The notes under the pieces were generated by a model. That model saw nothing but the letters and a program-made list of their open reading frames with translations, ran no database searches and was not told where the DNA came from. From contig NZ_CP049870.1 in NCBI RefSeq assembly GCF_011301715.1, positions 186,001-250,000 on the forward strand: 64,000 nt of DNA. Direction: 5' to 3'. This document shows, piece after piece, positions 47,728 through 57,128 of the stretch; position 1 is the stretch's first letter; each line of letters begins with the position of its first letter. Source of the DNA: Sphingomonas sp. HDW15A. Lineage in GTDB: Bacteria > Pseudomonadota > Alphaproteobacteria > Sphingomonadales > Sphingomonadaceae. A program made the position numbers and the translations under genes.

Positions 47728-48822
47728 ATGACCAGCGCCACACTCATCAAACAGGCCGCAATCGGCGCGGCGACGGCTTCGCGTCCCAAGGGCGACGACA
47801 AGGCGATGCTGCGCGCCGCAGCCAACCTGACGCGCGAGCTCAACGCGCCGAATGCGGCCGTCTACTGGCTCGACATGCTCGGTTCCGCTCTGGTCGGCTA
47901 TGGCGCCCTGGCCTTGGCGATTGTCGCTCCAACGCTGGCCGGGACGCTGGTGACTGCGCTGGTTGCAATTCTCGCGCTTTATCGCGCCGGCTCCTTCATT
48001 CATGAGATCACGCACATCAAGGCGGGCTCGCTCCCGGGCTTCAAGAATGCGTGGAACGCCGTAGTCGGCGTGCCGCTGTTAGTGCCCTCGTTCATGTACG
48101 AAGGCATCCACAACATGCACCATGCCAAGATCCGCTACGGAACCGTCGAGGACCCCGAATATCTTCCGCTGGCGCTGATGAAGCCGTGGACGCTGCCGCT
48201 GTTTTTGGCCGCCGCGCTGCTTGCGCCGGTCGCACTGCTGTTCCGTTTCGCGGTGCTTACCCCACTGTCGATGCTTAGCCCCAAGCTTCGGACACTGGTG
48301 GTCGGTCGCTTTTCGGGCCTTCAGATCAACCCATTGTTCCGCCGCAAGCCGCCCGAGGGCGATTTCGCGCGGGCCTGGGGCTGGATGGAGGGGGCGGCGA
48401 GCCTGTGGGCGATTACGCTCGTCACTCTCGCCATCACCGGCATCGTCCCGCTTCGCGCTTTCGCCATTTTCGTCGGCATTGCGTCGGGCGTGATGCTGCT
48501 TAATCAGGTTCGTACTCTGGTCGCGCATTTGTGGGAGAACGAGGGCGACCCGATGTCGGTGACCGAGCAATATCTCGACACGATCAATGTGCCGCCGCCG
48601 GGCATCTGGGCTGAGCTGTGGGCGCCGGTCGGCCTGCGCTACCACGCGCTTCACCATTTGCTTCCGGGCATTCCCTATCACGCGCTTCCGGTCGCGCACC
48701 GCCGGTTGATTGTCGAGCTGGGCGAGGATTCCGCTTATCATGCGTCGAATCGCCGCGGTCTGTTCCCGCTTATCGGACGCCTTGCCGCGGCATCATGGCG
48801 GGGGCCTACTCCTCGGATCTAA
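47728..48822 (+). CDS. Membrane fatty acid desaturase
   Basis: A 364-residue di-iron desaturase. The three histidine boxes HEITH (92-96), HNMHH (128-132) and HALHHLLPGIPYH (near 310) are present, with the usual hydrophobic segments between them. The ATG at 47728 was chosen; upstream extension has no support. Its end overlaps the convergent lptG stop by 17 bases. The lipid substrate, phospholipid acyl chain or ceramide, is unknown. Confidence 0.88.
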   Translation: MTSATLIKQAAIGAATASRPKGDDKAMLRAAANLTRELNAPNAAVYWLDMLGSALVGYGALALAIVAPTLAGTLVTALVAILALYRAGSFIHEITHIKAGSLPGFKNAWNAVVGVPLLVPSFMYEGIHNMHHAKIRYGTVEDPEYLPLALMKPWTLPLFLAAALLAPVALLFRFAVLTPLSMLSPKLRTLVVGRFSGLQINPLFRRKPPEGDFARAWGWMEGAASLWAITLVTLAITGIVPLRAFAIFVGIASGVMLLNQVRTLVAHLWENEGDPMSVTEQYLDTINVPPPGIWAELWAPVGLRYHALHHLLPGIPYHALPVAHRRLIVELGEDSAYHASNRRGLFPLIGRLAAASWRGPTPRI

Positions 48823-49903
48823 TCAGGATCGCTTCCCCGATCAGGAAGAACAGCAGCAACGGCGCCCATGCCGCGAGCCAGCCCGGGTAGGCGCCGGCAT
48901 TGCCGAGCGCGAGGCTGAGGTTGTCGACGACGAAATAAGTGAAACCGAGCGCCATCCCGGCCGCCGCGCGAAGCAGGACCTGTCCCGAACGCGCTAGCCC
49001 GAATGCGGCGATCGCCGCCAGTAGCGGCATCAGCACGACCGACAGTGGTCCGCTGAACTTGTGCCAATAGCCGGCGCGTACTTCATCCGTCGGCCGGCCG
49101 GCCGCTTCAAGGTCGGCAATGGAATGTTTCAACTCGACGACATCCTGCTCGTCGGCCCTGACCTTGGCGAGGTTGAACCGGTCCGGCGTGACGCCCGGAA
49201 GCGCGTCGAGCGAAGGCAGTCGGCGCGCGAAGTTCATGTCGGCGTCGTAGGTCGAGACATTCTCAAGCCGCCAGCCGCCCGCAGCCTGGACTGCGGATTC
49301 CGCCTTGACGATCCGCGCGAGGCGATTGTCCTCGCGCTCGAAAACGGTGACGTGACGAAGCCGGACATCGGAGCCGCGGCCCATCACAAGCTTGGCTTGG
49401 GCGAAGTCGTCGCCGCTCCGCACCCAGACGTTCGACTGAACCCCGCTTTCGGCCCTGAGCGGTTCGTAGTCATTATCGCTCCAAGCCGTCACGGTACGGT
49501 TCGAATCGACCGCAACAACTTCATTGAAGGCGAAAGCCACGCCGGCGAGTGCGATGCTCGCGATCAACATCGGTGCCAGGATTTGGTGGGCTGAGAGACC
49601 AGCGGACTTCATCGCCACCACCTCGCTATTCTGGTTCAACGAGGCGAGCGCGATCAGCGTCCCTAGCAACGCCGAAAAAGGCAGGAAGCGTTGCACCAGC
49701 AAGGGAACGCGCAGCGAAACGTAGCGCCAGAGTTCGGCCTCGCCATTGCCTTCGACCCGCAGGATCTTGCCGGACTCGCCCAACAGGTCGAGAGCCATCA
49801 GCACGATCACCAGCAGGACGAGCACCGCAAAGGTGCGGGTGACGAACAGTTTGGTGAGATACCACCCAAGCTGCCGCGAGGGCAGGAAATCGAGATTGAT
49901 CAT
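48806..49903 (-). CDS. lptG: LPS export ABC transporter permease LptG
   Basis: A 365-residue inner-membrane subunit of the LptB2FG extractor. It has three N-terminal helices (WYLTKLFVTRTFAVLVLLVI onward), a periplasmic beta-jellyroll domain, and three C-terminal helices (GPLSVVLMPLLAAIAAFGLA onward). The ATG overlaps the lptF stop (ATGA). Sphingomonads carry glycosphingolipid in place of much or all LPS, so the exported molecule here may differ from E. coli's. Confidence 0.93.
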   Translation of the reverse strand: MINLDFLPSRQLGWYLTKLFVTRTFAVLVLLVIVLMALDLLGESGKILRVEGNGEAELWRYVSLRVPLLVQRFLPFSALLGTLIALASLNQNSEVVAMKSAGLSAHQILAPMLIASIALAGVAFAFNEVVAVDSNRTVTAWSDNDYEPLRAESGVQSNVWVRSGDDFAQAKLVMGRGSDVRLRHVTVFEREDNRLARIVKAESAVQAAGGWRLENVSTYDADMNFARRLPSLDALPGVTPDRFNLAKVRADEQDVVELKHSIADLEAAGRPTDEVRAGYWHKFSGPLSVVLMPLLAAIAAFGLARSGQVLLRAAAGMALGFTYFVVDNLSLALGNAGAYPGWLAAWAPLLLFFLIGEAILIRSEE

Positions 49904-51095
49904 GCCGGAACCCGCCGTTTCGGAATCATGCGGCGAATTGCCTTTCCGGTCCTCGCCGCCGCCCATTCCAGCGCACCGATCGGCTGGCCGCCAGGCCGGT
50001 GAGCAAGGACGTGATACATCCAGAATATGATCGCCACGAACAGCAGGAAGGGCAACCACAGCGCGAGCTCCGGCGCTATCCGGCCCTGCGAGCCCATGTT
50101 CTGCGCGTATTGGTTGATCTTGTGATAGGTGACCACCATCACGATCGCAAAGAAGATGCCGAGCGCTGAGCTGCTCCGCTTGGGCGGCACGGCAAGCGCG
50201 ACCGCCAGTAATGGAAGCATTAGCATCATCGCGATTTCGACCAGCCGGAAGTGCAAGTTGGACCGCGCCTCGAGCCGGTCCTTCAGGTCCGGGTCGTTGG
50301 CGGCGACCGACGCGACCTCGGGAAGTGTCAGCTCATCCTTGTCGTTACCGCGGCTGCGGAACCGGTCGCCGGCGGGAACACTGATCGGCAAGTCATAGGA
50401 TTCGAACGACAGGGTCCGCGGCGTGGGGAACTTCGACGAATCTTGGATCAATCGGCCGCTGCGAAGACGGAAGATGATCGTTTCCGGATCGTCGGTCGCC
50501 AAGAACTGGCCGCTTTCGGCAGTCGCCGAAATTTGTGTGCCGCCTTTGTCGTCGACAGCCACGAAGATGCCCGACAGCCGGGTGCCGTCGTCGTCGCTGC
50601 GGTCGATCCGCAATGTAAGGCGCTTGCCGAGGTTGTTGAACTCGCCGACCTTGATCGAGGCGCCAAGCGCCCCGAGCGGAGGTCGAAGCGGAGGCCTTCG
50701 TACCGGTAGCGCGAATAGGGCTCGACCCAGCCGACGATGACGATGTTCAGCAGCATCAGGCCGAGCGCGTAGAAATAGGGAACGCGCAGCAACCGCCCGA
50801 AGCCGATGCCGATTCCGCGAAGCGCATCCAGCTCCGATGAAAGCGCCAGCTTGCGGAACGCGAGCAGAATTCCGAGCATCAGCCCGATCGGAATGCCCAG
50901 CGAGAAGTATTCCGGAAGGAGATTGGCCAGCATCCGCCACACGACGCTAAGCGGCCCGCCCGTGTTCACCACGAAATCGAACAGGCGAAGCATTTTCTCG
51001 AGCACCAGCAGCATTGCAGCCAGCACGAGCGTCCCGATCAAGGGCACCGCAATCGAACGGGCGAGATAGCGGTCAATCAGGCCTGCACTACGCAA
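49900..51095 (-). CDS. lptF: LPS export ABC transporter permease LptF, one-base frameshift as written
   Basis: A 398-residue (after correction) partner of LptG with the same three-helix/jellyroll/three-helix layout. The N-terminal half (LIDRYLARSIAVPLIGTLVL onward) runs to LRFDLRSG and the rest (LGASIKVGEFNNLGKRL onward) is in the next frame. One extra G in the run 50670-50673 joins them. TTG 51095 is the likely start. Its stop overlaps lptG. LptF is normally essential, so real inactivation is improbable. Confidence 0.9.
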
Positions 51096-51246
51096 AATCG
51101 TCGTTCCACCACCATGATTTGGCCGCAAAGCGGGCGGATGACATCCGTCCACAGCTAAGCTGCCCATATAGACGACCGGCCCGCAAAATCATGCCTATTC
51201 GTTTCTTCATCATTCGACTGGCGACCGCGCCCGGCGGCGGACGGCG

Positions 51247-52224
51247 ATGAACACTCGTCCGCGCATCGCCCTGCTATCCAACCCGCGCTCGACCGGGAAT
51301 ATCGCGCAACTACCGCGAATCCGCGCCTTCTGCGCGGAGCACCCCGACGTCTTTCACTATGAAGTTGAACATGCTCACCAGATCGGCGACGCCATGCGCA
51401 CCATCGCTCGGGTTCAGCCCAAGCTGCTGGTCATCAATGGCGGTGACGGAACCGTCCAGGCGGCGCTCACAGAACTTCATAACGGCGGGCATTTCCAGGG
51501 CGCCGCGCCGCCGGTGGCGGTACTTCCGAGCGGCAAGACCAACCTCATTGCGATGGACCTCGGGATTCAGGGCGATCCGGTGCGCAGCCTCGAAAAGCTT
51601 ATCGATCTCGCGCGTTCCGACTTCAGCTCCAGCCTCGTTGATCGCGAGCTCATCGCGCTGAGCTTCGAGGAGAACGGCGACAAGCCCGTCATCGGCATGT
51701 TCCTCGGCGGTGCGGGCCTTGCCGATATCATGCTTTACTGCCGCAACCGTATCTATCCGCTCGGCCTTCCCAACGGCATCAGCCATGTCATCACGGCCTT
51801 CGCCGTCGTCCTTCGCCAAGTGATCGGACTCAAGGCGAAGTTCCTCCCTCCCGAACCGCGACCGCTCAGAGTGTCCGTGCACAAGGGTGGTGCGATCACG
51901 GGCAAGTTCGCGCTTCTCGCCGTCACGACGCTGGAAAAGCTTTTGCTTTCCGGCGAGCTCGGCAGCGCCGGCGGGGGACCGCTCAAGTTCGTTGCCGTCG
52001 AGCAGCGCGCCGGGTCCCTTCTCGGGGCATTCTTCGCAAGCCTGGGCGGGCGATTGGGCCGGACGAAGCTTACCGGCGTGCATGTCGAAGAGGCCGACGC
52101 AATCAGCATTGAGGGCGATTCCAGCGACGTCATCCTCGACGGCGAGACGTTTCGCGCAGAACGCGGCCGGCCGATCTTCCTCCGCCCCGCAACGCCCCTG
52201 TCGTTCGTTCGCCTCGCCGCCTGA
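51247..52224 (+). CDS. Diacylglycerol/sphingoid-base kinase family lipid kinase
   Basis: A 325-residue DAGK-catalytic protein. ATP-binding NGGDGTVQAAL (GGDGT at 65-69) and LPSGKTNLIA are the family's nucleotide loops, and the C-terminal half is the usual beta-sandwich. This fold phosphorylates diacylglycerol, sphingoid bases or ceramide. The location beside sphingolipid genes makes a ceramide or DAG kinase plausible; Caulobacter's ceramide kinase CpgB is of this family. It is divergent from lptF. Confidence 0.85.
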   Translation: MNTRPRIALLSNPRSTGNIAQLPRIRAFCAEHPDVFHYEVEHAHQIGDAMRTIARVQPKLLVINGGDGTVQAALTELHNGGHFQGAAPPVAVLPSGKTNLIAMDLGIQGDPVRSLEKLIDLARSDFSSSLVDRELIALSFEENGDKPVIGMFLGGAGLADIMLYCRNRIYPLGLPNGISHVITAFAVVLRQVIGLKAKFLPPEPRPLRVSVHKGGAITGKFALLAVTTLEKLLLSGELGSAGGGPLKFVAVEQRAGSLLGAFFASLGGRLGRTKLTGVHVEEADAISIEGDSSDVILDGETFRAERGRPIFLRPATPLSFVRLAA

Positions 52225-52232
52225 GGCCATCC

Positions 52233-53084
52233 GTGTCTCTTGACGAACTGGTTGCCGAAGAGCTTGCGCGGCCGGTCGATCCGCGTGTCGCCGCCATGGC
52301 CGAGGCGATTGCCGCGGAACATGGCGAAGCGAGCCGCGCGGTCCTGTTCTACGGAAGCTGTCTCCGCGACCAGCCGATCGACGGGTCGATGCTCGATTTC
52401 TACCTGATCGTCTCGGACTATCGTTCGGCTTATCCCAAGCGTTGGCAGGCTGCTGCGAATGCGCTGATTCCACCCAACGTCTTCCCGTTCGCGCAAGATG
52501 GCCTTGCAGCCAAATATGCCGTGCTTAGCGAGACGGACTTTCACCGCCTCAACGGCCCTGAAACCCTCAACGTTTCGGTCTGGGCGCGTTTCGCGCAGCC
52601 TTCGCGGTTGGTGTGGACGAAGGACGAGGCCGCTCGCGGCAAAGCCATAGCGGCCGTAGCGCGGGCCGCGCCGACATTGTTAGGGTCGGCCGGCCGGAAT
52701 GCGGGTGAGGACATTCTCGACTGGTGGCGCCGCGCGTTCCGCCTGACTTATTCCGCCGAACTTCGCGCCGAGCGGAAGGGAAGGGCGCAGTCAGTGGTCG
52801 ACAGCGAACCTGACCGCTATCGCCGTTTCGGGGAAGCGGCCGCGCCGATTGTCACCGCTAACGCCGGTAAGTGGAGGCTGCGCCGTGCGCAGGGGAAAGC
52901 GTTGAGCGTTTTGCGACTGGCGAAAGCCAGCGCGACCTATGCCGGCGGCGCTGAATATATCGCCTGGAAGATCAATCGGCACGCCGGGACCTCGATCGCG
53001 CTCAAACCCTGGCAGAAGCGTCACCCGCTGCTTGGAGCGCTCAGCCTGCTCCCCCGGCTGCTGCTTTCCGGGGCGATCCGATAG
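52233..53084 (+). CDS. Tam41-like nucleotidyltransferase (putative CDP-lipid synthase)
   Basis: A 283-residue protein with a nucleotidyltransferase-like signature YGSCLRD (40-46) followed by MLDFYLIV (53-60), then PNVFPFAQDGLAAKYAVLSE and a block on VSVWARFAQPSRLVW. This order resembles mitochondrial Tam41, which makes CDP-diacylglycerol from phosphatidic acid. The call rests on pattern similarity by eye. The GTG start is 8 bases after the lipid kinase stop, so the pair is co-transcribed and probably acts in succession. Confidence 0.5.
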   Translation: MSLDELVAEELARPVDPRVAAMAEAIAAEHGEASRAVLFYGSCLRDQPIDGSMLDFYLIVSDYRSAYPKRWQAAANALIPPNVFPFAQDGLAAKYAVLSETDFHRLNGPETLNVSVWARFAQPSRLVWTKDEAARGKAIAAVARAAPTLLGSAGRNAGEDILDWWRRAFRLTYSAELRAERKGRAQSVVDSEPDRYRRFGEAAAPIVTANAGKWRLRRAQGKALSVLRLAKASATYAGGAEYIAWKINRHAGTSIALKPWQKRHPLLGALSLLPRLLLSGAIR

Positions 53085-55028
53085 GCGGTTCGCGTCGGGA
53101 CAAAGCGGAGGCCACGGCCGATGCCAGCGCATTGACAGTGAATGGCTTGCGCAGCAGCTCGTGGCCCGCAAGGTCTTCGCTTTCGCCTTCGCCGACATAG
53201 CCAGTCACGAACAGTACCCCTATGTCCGGCCGCTCGGAACGAAGTCGCTTGATCAATTCCGGGCCTGTCATTTCCGGCATGATGACGTCGCTGATCACCA
53301 AGTCGAATTCCGTTGCCGAAAAGGCCTCCAGGGCCTCCGCGCCGCTTGCGCAAGCGGTCGGCTGGTAGTCGAGATCCTCCAGCGCGCCGATCGTCGCGGC
53401 GCGGACGCGCGGGTCGTCCTCGACAAGCAGGATTCGCGCGCCCGGAACGTGCAGGGCGGCCTCGCCGAATTCGATCTGGCTCTGCGTGCGCGCGGGGGCC
53501 AGGCTTTCCGTTCGCGGCAGGTAGAGCGACACGGTCGTTCCCTTGCCGACACTGCTCTCGATCCCGACTTCACCCTCCGATTGATGGGCGAAGCCGAAAA
53601 TCTGGCTCAGACCTAGGCCGGTTCCCTTTCCGACCGGCTTGGTCGTGAAGAACGGCTCGAAGGCCCGTTCCATCACTTCCGGAGTCATCCCGCAGCCGGT
53701 GTCTGCGATCGACAGCTTGAGATAATCGCCGGGGCGGATGTCGCCGACAGCGTTGGCGGCCATCGTCACATTTTCCGTCGTGATGATGAGAACGCCCTCT
53801 CCGTCCATTGCGTCGCGCGCATTCACAGCCAGATTGAGGATCGCATTTTCCAATTGGTGGGAATCGACGAAAACCGGCCACGCCTTTTCGTCGAGCTTGG
53901 TGACAACCCGGATTCGCTCGCCCAGGGTCCGGTCGAGCAAGTCCGACATGCCGGCCACAAGCTCGCCGCTTTCGACGCGCTCCGGAAGGAGCGGCTCGGA
54001 CCGCGCGAAGGACAACAGCCGGCGGGTCAGCGCTGCGGCTCGGGTCGCGCCTTCCATCGCGTTGGTGAGGTGGTGCATGACCTCCTTGCGCGGTCCGCTC
54101 AGGCGGCGCCGGGCAAGGTCGATGCCGCCGACCACGACAGCAAGCATGTTGTTGAAATCGTGCGCAATTCCGCCGGTCAGCTGGCCAACGGCTTCCATTT
54201 TCTGGACCTGCCGCAACTGGGCTTCGGCGGCTTCGCGCTCCGCCGCTTCTTCCTTAAGGGCAACGTTTGCTTCAAGCAATTCCTGGGTTCGCTCGCGCAC
54301 CGCTTCCTCGAGCTTGAAGGCCCGTTCAGCTTCTGATTCCGCTTCCTTTCGCGCGGCCGCGTTGAGCCGGAAGGCCTGAACGGCGATAACGCCGAGATAA
54401 ATCGCGCCAATGCCGACGATGATTCCCAGCCAGCTAAGGTAATCGGTAAGCCGGTCGGCTTCCGCAGAAAAGAATTGCGACTGCTGGATCCGTTGGCGGA
54501 GGGAAAGACGCTCGGCGTCCGCAATTTCGTTTAGTTTCTTGTCGAGCTCTTGGCCCGTCTCGGATTGCCCGGCCGCGTAAAAATAGCGCGGAGCGATGTC
54601 GCCTTGGCTCATCGAGGCGGCCCGTGCGGCCGGGAAGAATTCCGCATTGCGGCGCCGATAGAGTTCGGCGAGGGCATCGACCCGCTCCACCTGTGGCGGC
54701 GACTGCCGGACCAATGTGCGAAGCTGATTGATCTGGTAGCCGGCGAGGCGCCACTGGCTGTAGTAGATATTGCCGCTCGTCTCGACCTTTTCGTCGAGTA
54801 CGAAGCGTCCAAGAGCGGCTTCCGCGCGGGAAATGCTGGATCCCACGCTCCGGGTAATCAGAGCGACGTCATAGGCGCGGCGCTCGTCGGCCAATGCCCG
54901 TTCGCGCGCGTCGTTGGATAGAGCGACGAGGATAACCATCCCAAGCAGGACTAGCGTGGCGATCAGTGCGGCTCCGGCGGCCCCACGCCACGCCAGTCGA
55001 TCCGGGCTTCGTCGCCGCTGTCGTTCAT
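53041..55028 (-). CDS. Hybrid sensor histidine kinase/response regulator, one-base frameshift as written
   Basis: A 662-residue (after correction) kinase. Helix 1 near 20-40, a periplasmic helical sensor (about 45-195, CHASE3-like), helix 2 near 197-220, a coiled linker, the H-box [11 protein letters not shown] with His290, then N, D/F and G boxes ([26 protein letters not shown]), and a receiver with Asp581 in [12 protein letters not shown]. The N-terminal 15 codons from ATG 55028 and the rest are in different frames; one extra base in the run 54981-54984 joins them. A frame starting at 54939 lacks most of helix 1. It overlaps the Tam41-like gene tail by 44 bases, convergent. Confidence 0.85.
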
Positions 55029-55076
55029 CGGGTCACTCTAGCCCCGACCAAGGCGGCGCGAAAGAGTCGGTAATGC

Positions 55077-56279
55077 TCAGGATATGCAGCCGGTCGCGCG
55101 TCCGGCGCGTTCGAACATGCCGAGAATCTCGCCGACCTGTTCGGTTGAATGTTCGGCACAGAGCGAGCAGCGCAACAGCGTCATTCCGGAGGGCGTGGCT
55201 GGCGGGCGGGCGAGGTTCACGTAAAGTCCCTCATGAAGCAGGGCTTCCCACATGGCCGCGCCCCGCTCGAGATCCGGCATGATGACGGCGATGATGGCGG
55301 ATTGCGGCTCCTCGGTCCCAAGCTTGAAGCCGAGCTGGCGAAGCCCGCCGTGAAGCCGCTTGCTATTTTCCCACAGATGGTCGCGCTTGTCCTTGGCGCC
55401 CATCAGCTTGCGGATCGATGTCGCTGCGGTTGCCACGACGCTCGGTGGCAGCGAGGCGGTGAAGACATAGGGGCGGCAGACCAGCCGCATGATCTCGAAC
55501 TTGGGGTGGTTGGATACGCAGAAACCACCGACAGTGCCGACCGACTTTGAAAAGGTGCCGATCACGAAGTCGACCTGGTCAAGAACGCCCTGGGCCTCGG
55601 CGACGCCGCGGCCATGTTCGCCGATGAAACCCATCGAGTGGGCTTCGTCGACCAGCACCATGGCGCCATATTTTTTCGCAATTGGGACCATCTTGTCGAG
55701 CGGCGCGATGTCGCCGAGCATCGAATAAACGCCTTCCAGGACAACCAGCTTGCCGGCGTCCTCAGGGATTCGCGCCAGCCGCTTTTCCATCGCGTCGAGG
55801 TCGTTATGGCGAAACGGGACGACCTGGGCGTTGCCCATCGCGCAGCCGTCGTAGATCGACGCATGGCTGTCGATGTCGAGGACGATGTAGTCCTCCTTGC
55901 CCGCGATGGTCGAAATGATCCCGAGATTGGCCTGGTAGCCGGTGGAGAACACCATGGCATGATCCATGGCGTAGAAATCCTTGAGCGCTTCCTCGCAAGC
56001 CTTGTGCCCGGCATAAGTGCCGTTGAGGACCCGGCTTCCGGTCGTTCCCGACCCATACTCGTCGAGTGCCTGCTTGCCAGCAGCTATGACTTCGGGATCG
56101 AACGTCATGCCCATGTAATTGTAGGTGCCGAGCAGGATCGTGCGCTTGCCGTTGCAGATCGCGACGGTCGGCGAGACGACCTCTTCCATAACGAGTCCGA
56201 AGGGGTCGGTAAGTCCCGTTGCGAGCAGCTGCTCGCGGGTTTCAATTAGTGGGTCGAATTTCGAGAAGAGGTCGCTCAC
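55077..56279 (-). CDS. spt: Serine palmitoyltransferase
   Basis: A 400-residue alpha-oxoamine synthase that condenses serine with a long acyl thioester to 3-ketosphinganine. The PLP lysine is Lys245 (GTFSKSVGTVGGF), His139 (DSHAS) stacks on PLP, and Asp211/His214 sit in DEAHSMGF. These are the residues of the Sphingomonas paucimobilis enzyme, each 20 positions lower. ARPPATPSG near the C-terminus is also typical. The GTG start overlaps the stop of the preceding ACP gene. It commits carbon to sphingolipids. Confidence 0.93.
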   Translation of the reverse strand: MSDLFSKFDPLIETREQLLATGLTDPFGLVMEEVVSPTVAICNGKRTILLGTYNYMGMTFDPEVIAAGKQALDEYGSGTTGSRVLNGTYAGHKACEEALKDFYAMDHAMVFSTGYQANLGIISTIAGKEDYIVLDIDSHASIYDGCAMGNAQVVPFRHNDLDAMEKRLARIPEDAGKLVVLEGVYSMLGDIAPLDKMVPIAKKYGAMVLVDEAHSMGFIGEHGRGVAEAQGVLDQVDFVIGTFSKSVGTVGGFCVSNHPKFEIMRLVCRPYVFTASLPPSVVATAATSIRKLMGAKDKRDHLWENSKRLHGGLRQLGFKLGTEEPQSAIIAVIMPDLERGAAMWEALLHEGLYVNLARPPATPSGMTLLRCSLCAEHSTEQVGEILGMFERAGRATGCIS

Positions 56280-56524
56280 TTGCCCTCGCTGAGTTCGCCG
56301 ACCGCATCGATGAGCTGGCCGACCGTCTCGATCTCGGCCTGCTGGTTCATGGTGATGAGGATGTCGAACTCGTCTTCGATGTTGGCAACGAAATCCAGGA
56401 CGGTGAGGCTGTCCCACTCCAGGTCCTGTGCGAAGCGCGTGGCCTCAGTGACGGCGATGCCCTTTTTGTTATATGGTTCAATAAGCGCAATGATTTTGCG
56501 CGCGTTGTCGTCACGGTCGGTCAT
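56276..56524 (-). CDS. acpR: Acyl carrier protein of sphingolipid synthesis (AcpR-like)
   Basis: An 82-residue acyl carrier protein whose phosphopantetheine serine is Ser39 in WDSLTVLDF. It overlaps the serine palmitoyltransferase start by four bases. In sphingolipid-making alphaproteobacteria such an ACP, distinct from AcpP, supplies the acyl chain to SPT. Acidic, helical and of normal length. Confidence 0.88.
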   Translation of the reverse strand: MTDRDDNARKIIALIEPYNKKGIAVTEATRFAQDLEWDSLTVLDFVANIEDEFDILITMNQQAEIETVGQLIDAVGELSEGK

Positions 56525-56596
56525 GAGCGGGTGTCCTAGAGATGGACTGGCCGTTTCGCAATCGATTGGGGCGGTAAAGAGGCGAGGGGGAAAGCC

Positions 56597-57118
56597 ATGG
56601 AGACGCTGGAAAAGCGGAAGTTTGGGGGCGATGCGATCCAAGCGATCCGCACCGCGAGCCAGGCGCATTACCATCTTTCGGCGATGGCTGACCGCAAGGC
56701 CAGCCTGCTGCTCGGCGCGTCGTTCGTCGTGCTCACGATCAGCGTCAGCCAAGCGACGCAGCGCGGCGGTGAGCTGCCACCGGCGATGCTTCTGCTGGGG
56801 ATTACGGCTTTCCTGTCCGCACTCATCGCGGCAATCGCCGTGATGCCGGCAATCCACAGCGGCCCGGCCCAGCATGGGGAGCGCAATCTGATGTTCTTCG
56901 GCGGTTTCGCCGACATGAGCGAGAGGGAATATGTCGACGAGATGCTCGACAGGCTGGCCGACCAACCCCGCTTCCTCGAGATGGTCGCCCGCGACGTCTA
57001 CCAGAATGGGCAGGTGCTCGCGCACAAGAAATATCGCTTGCTTCGCATTGCCTATTCGATCTTCATCGTCGGCCTGATCGCGAGCGTACTCGCGTTCGCG
57101 GTCAGCGGTATCCAGTGA
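56597..57118 (+). CDS. PycTM/DUF5706-like membrane protein 1
   Basis: A 173-residue protein with helix-forming ADRKASLLLGASFVVLTI and two membrane segments (about 48-66, 72-96), a soluble middle (SEREYVDEML) and a C-terminal helix. This is the pattern of PF18967, the transmembrane effector domain of Pycsar defence systems. No pyrimidine cyclase gene is adjacent. GAGGGGG precedes the ATG. It is divergent from acpR. Confidence 0.75.
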   Translation: METLEKRKFGGDAIQAIRTASQAHYHLSAMADRKASLLLGASFVVLTISVSQATQRGGELPPAMLLLGITAFLSALIAAIAVMPAIHSGPAQHGERNLMFFGGFADMSEREYVDEMLDRLADQPRFLEMVARDVYQNGQVLAHKKYRLLRIAYSIFIVGLIASVLAFAVSGIQ

Positions 57119-57128
57119 GGTCGCCAGG

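Noticed and set aside
3312..55028. Programmed frameshifting as the cause of the broken genes
   Set aside because: The sites share only G/C runs, occur in unrelated genes and lack a consistent stimulatory element; all need the same type of correction, which fits artefact better.
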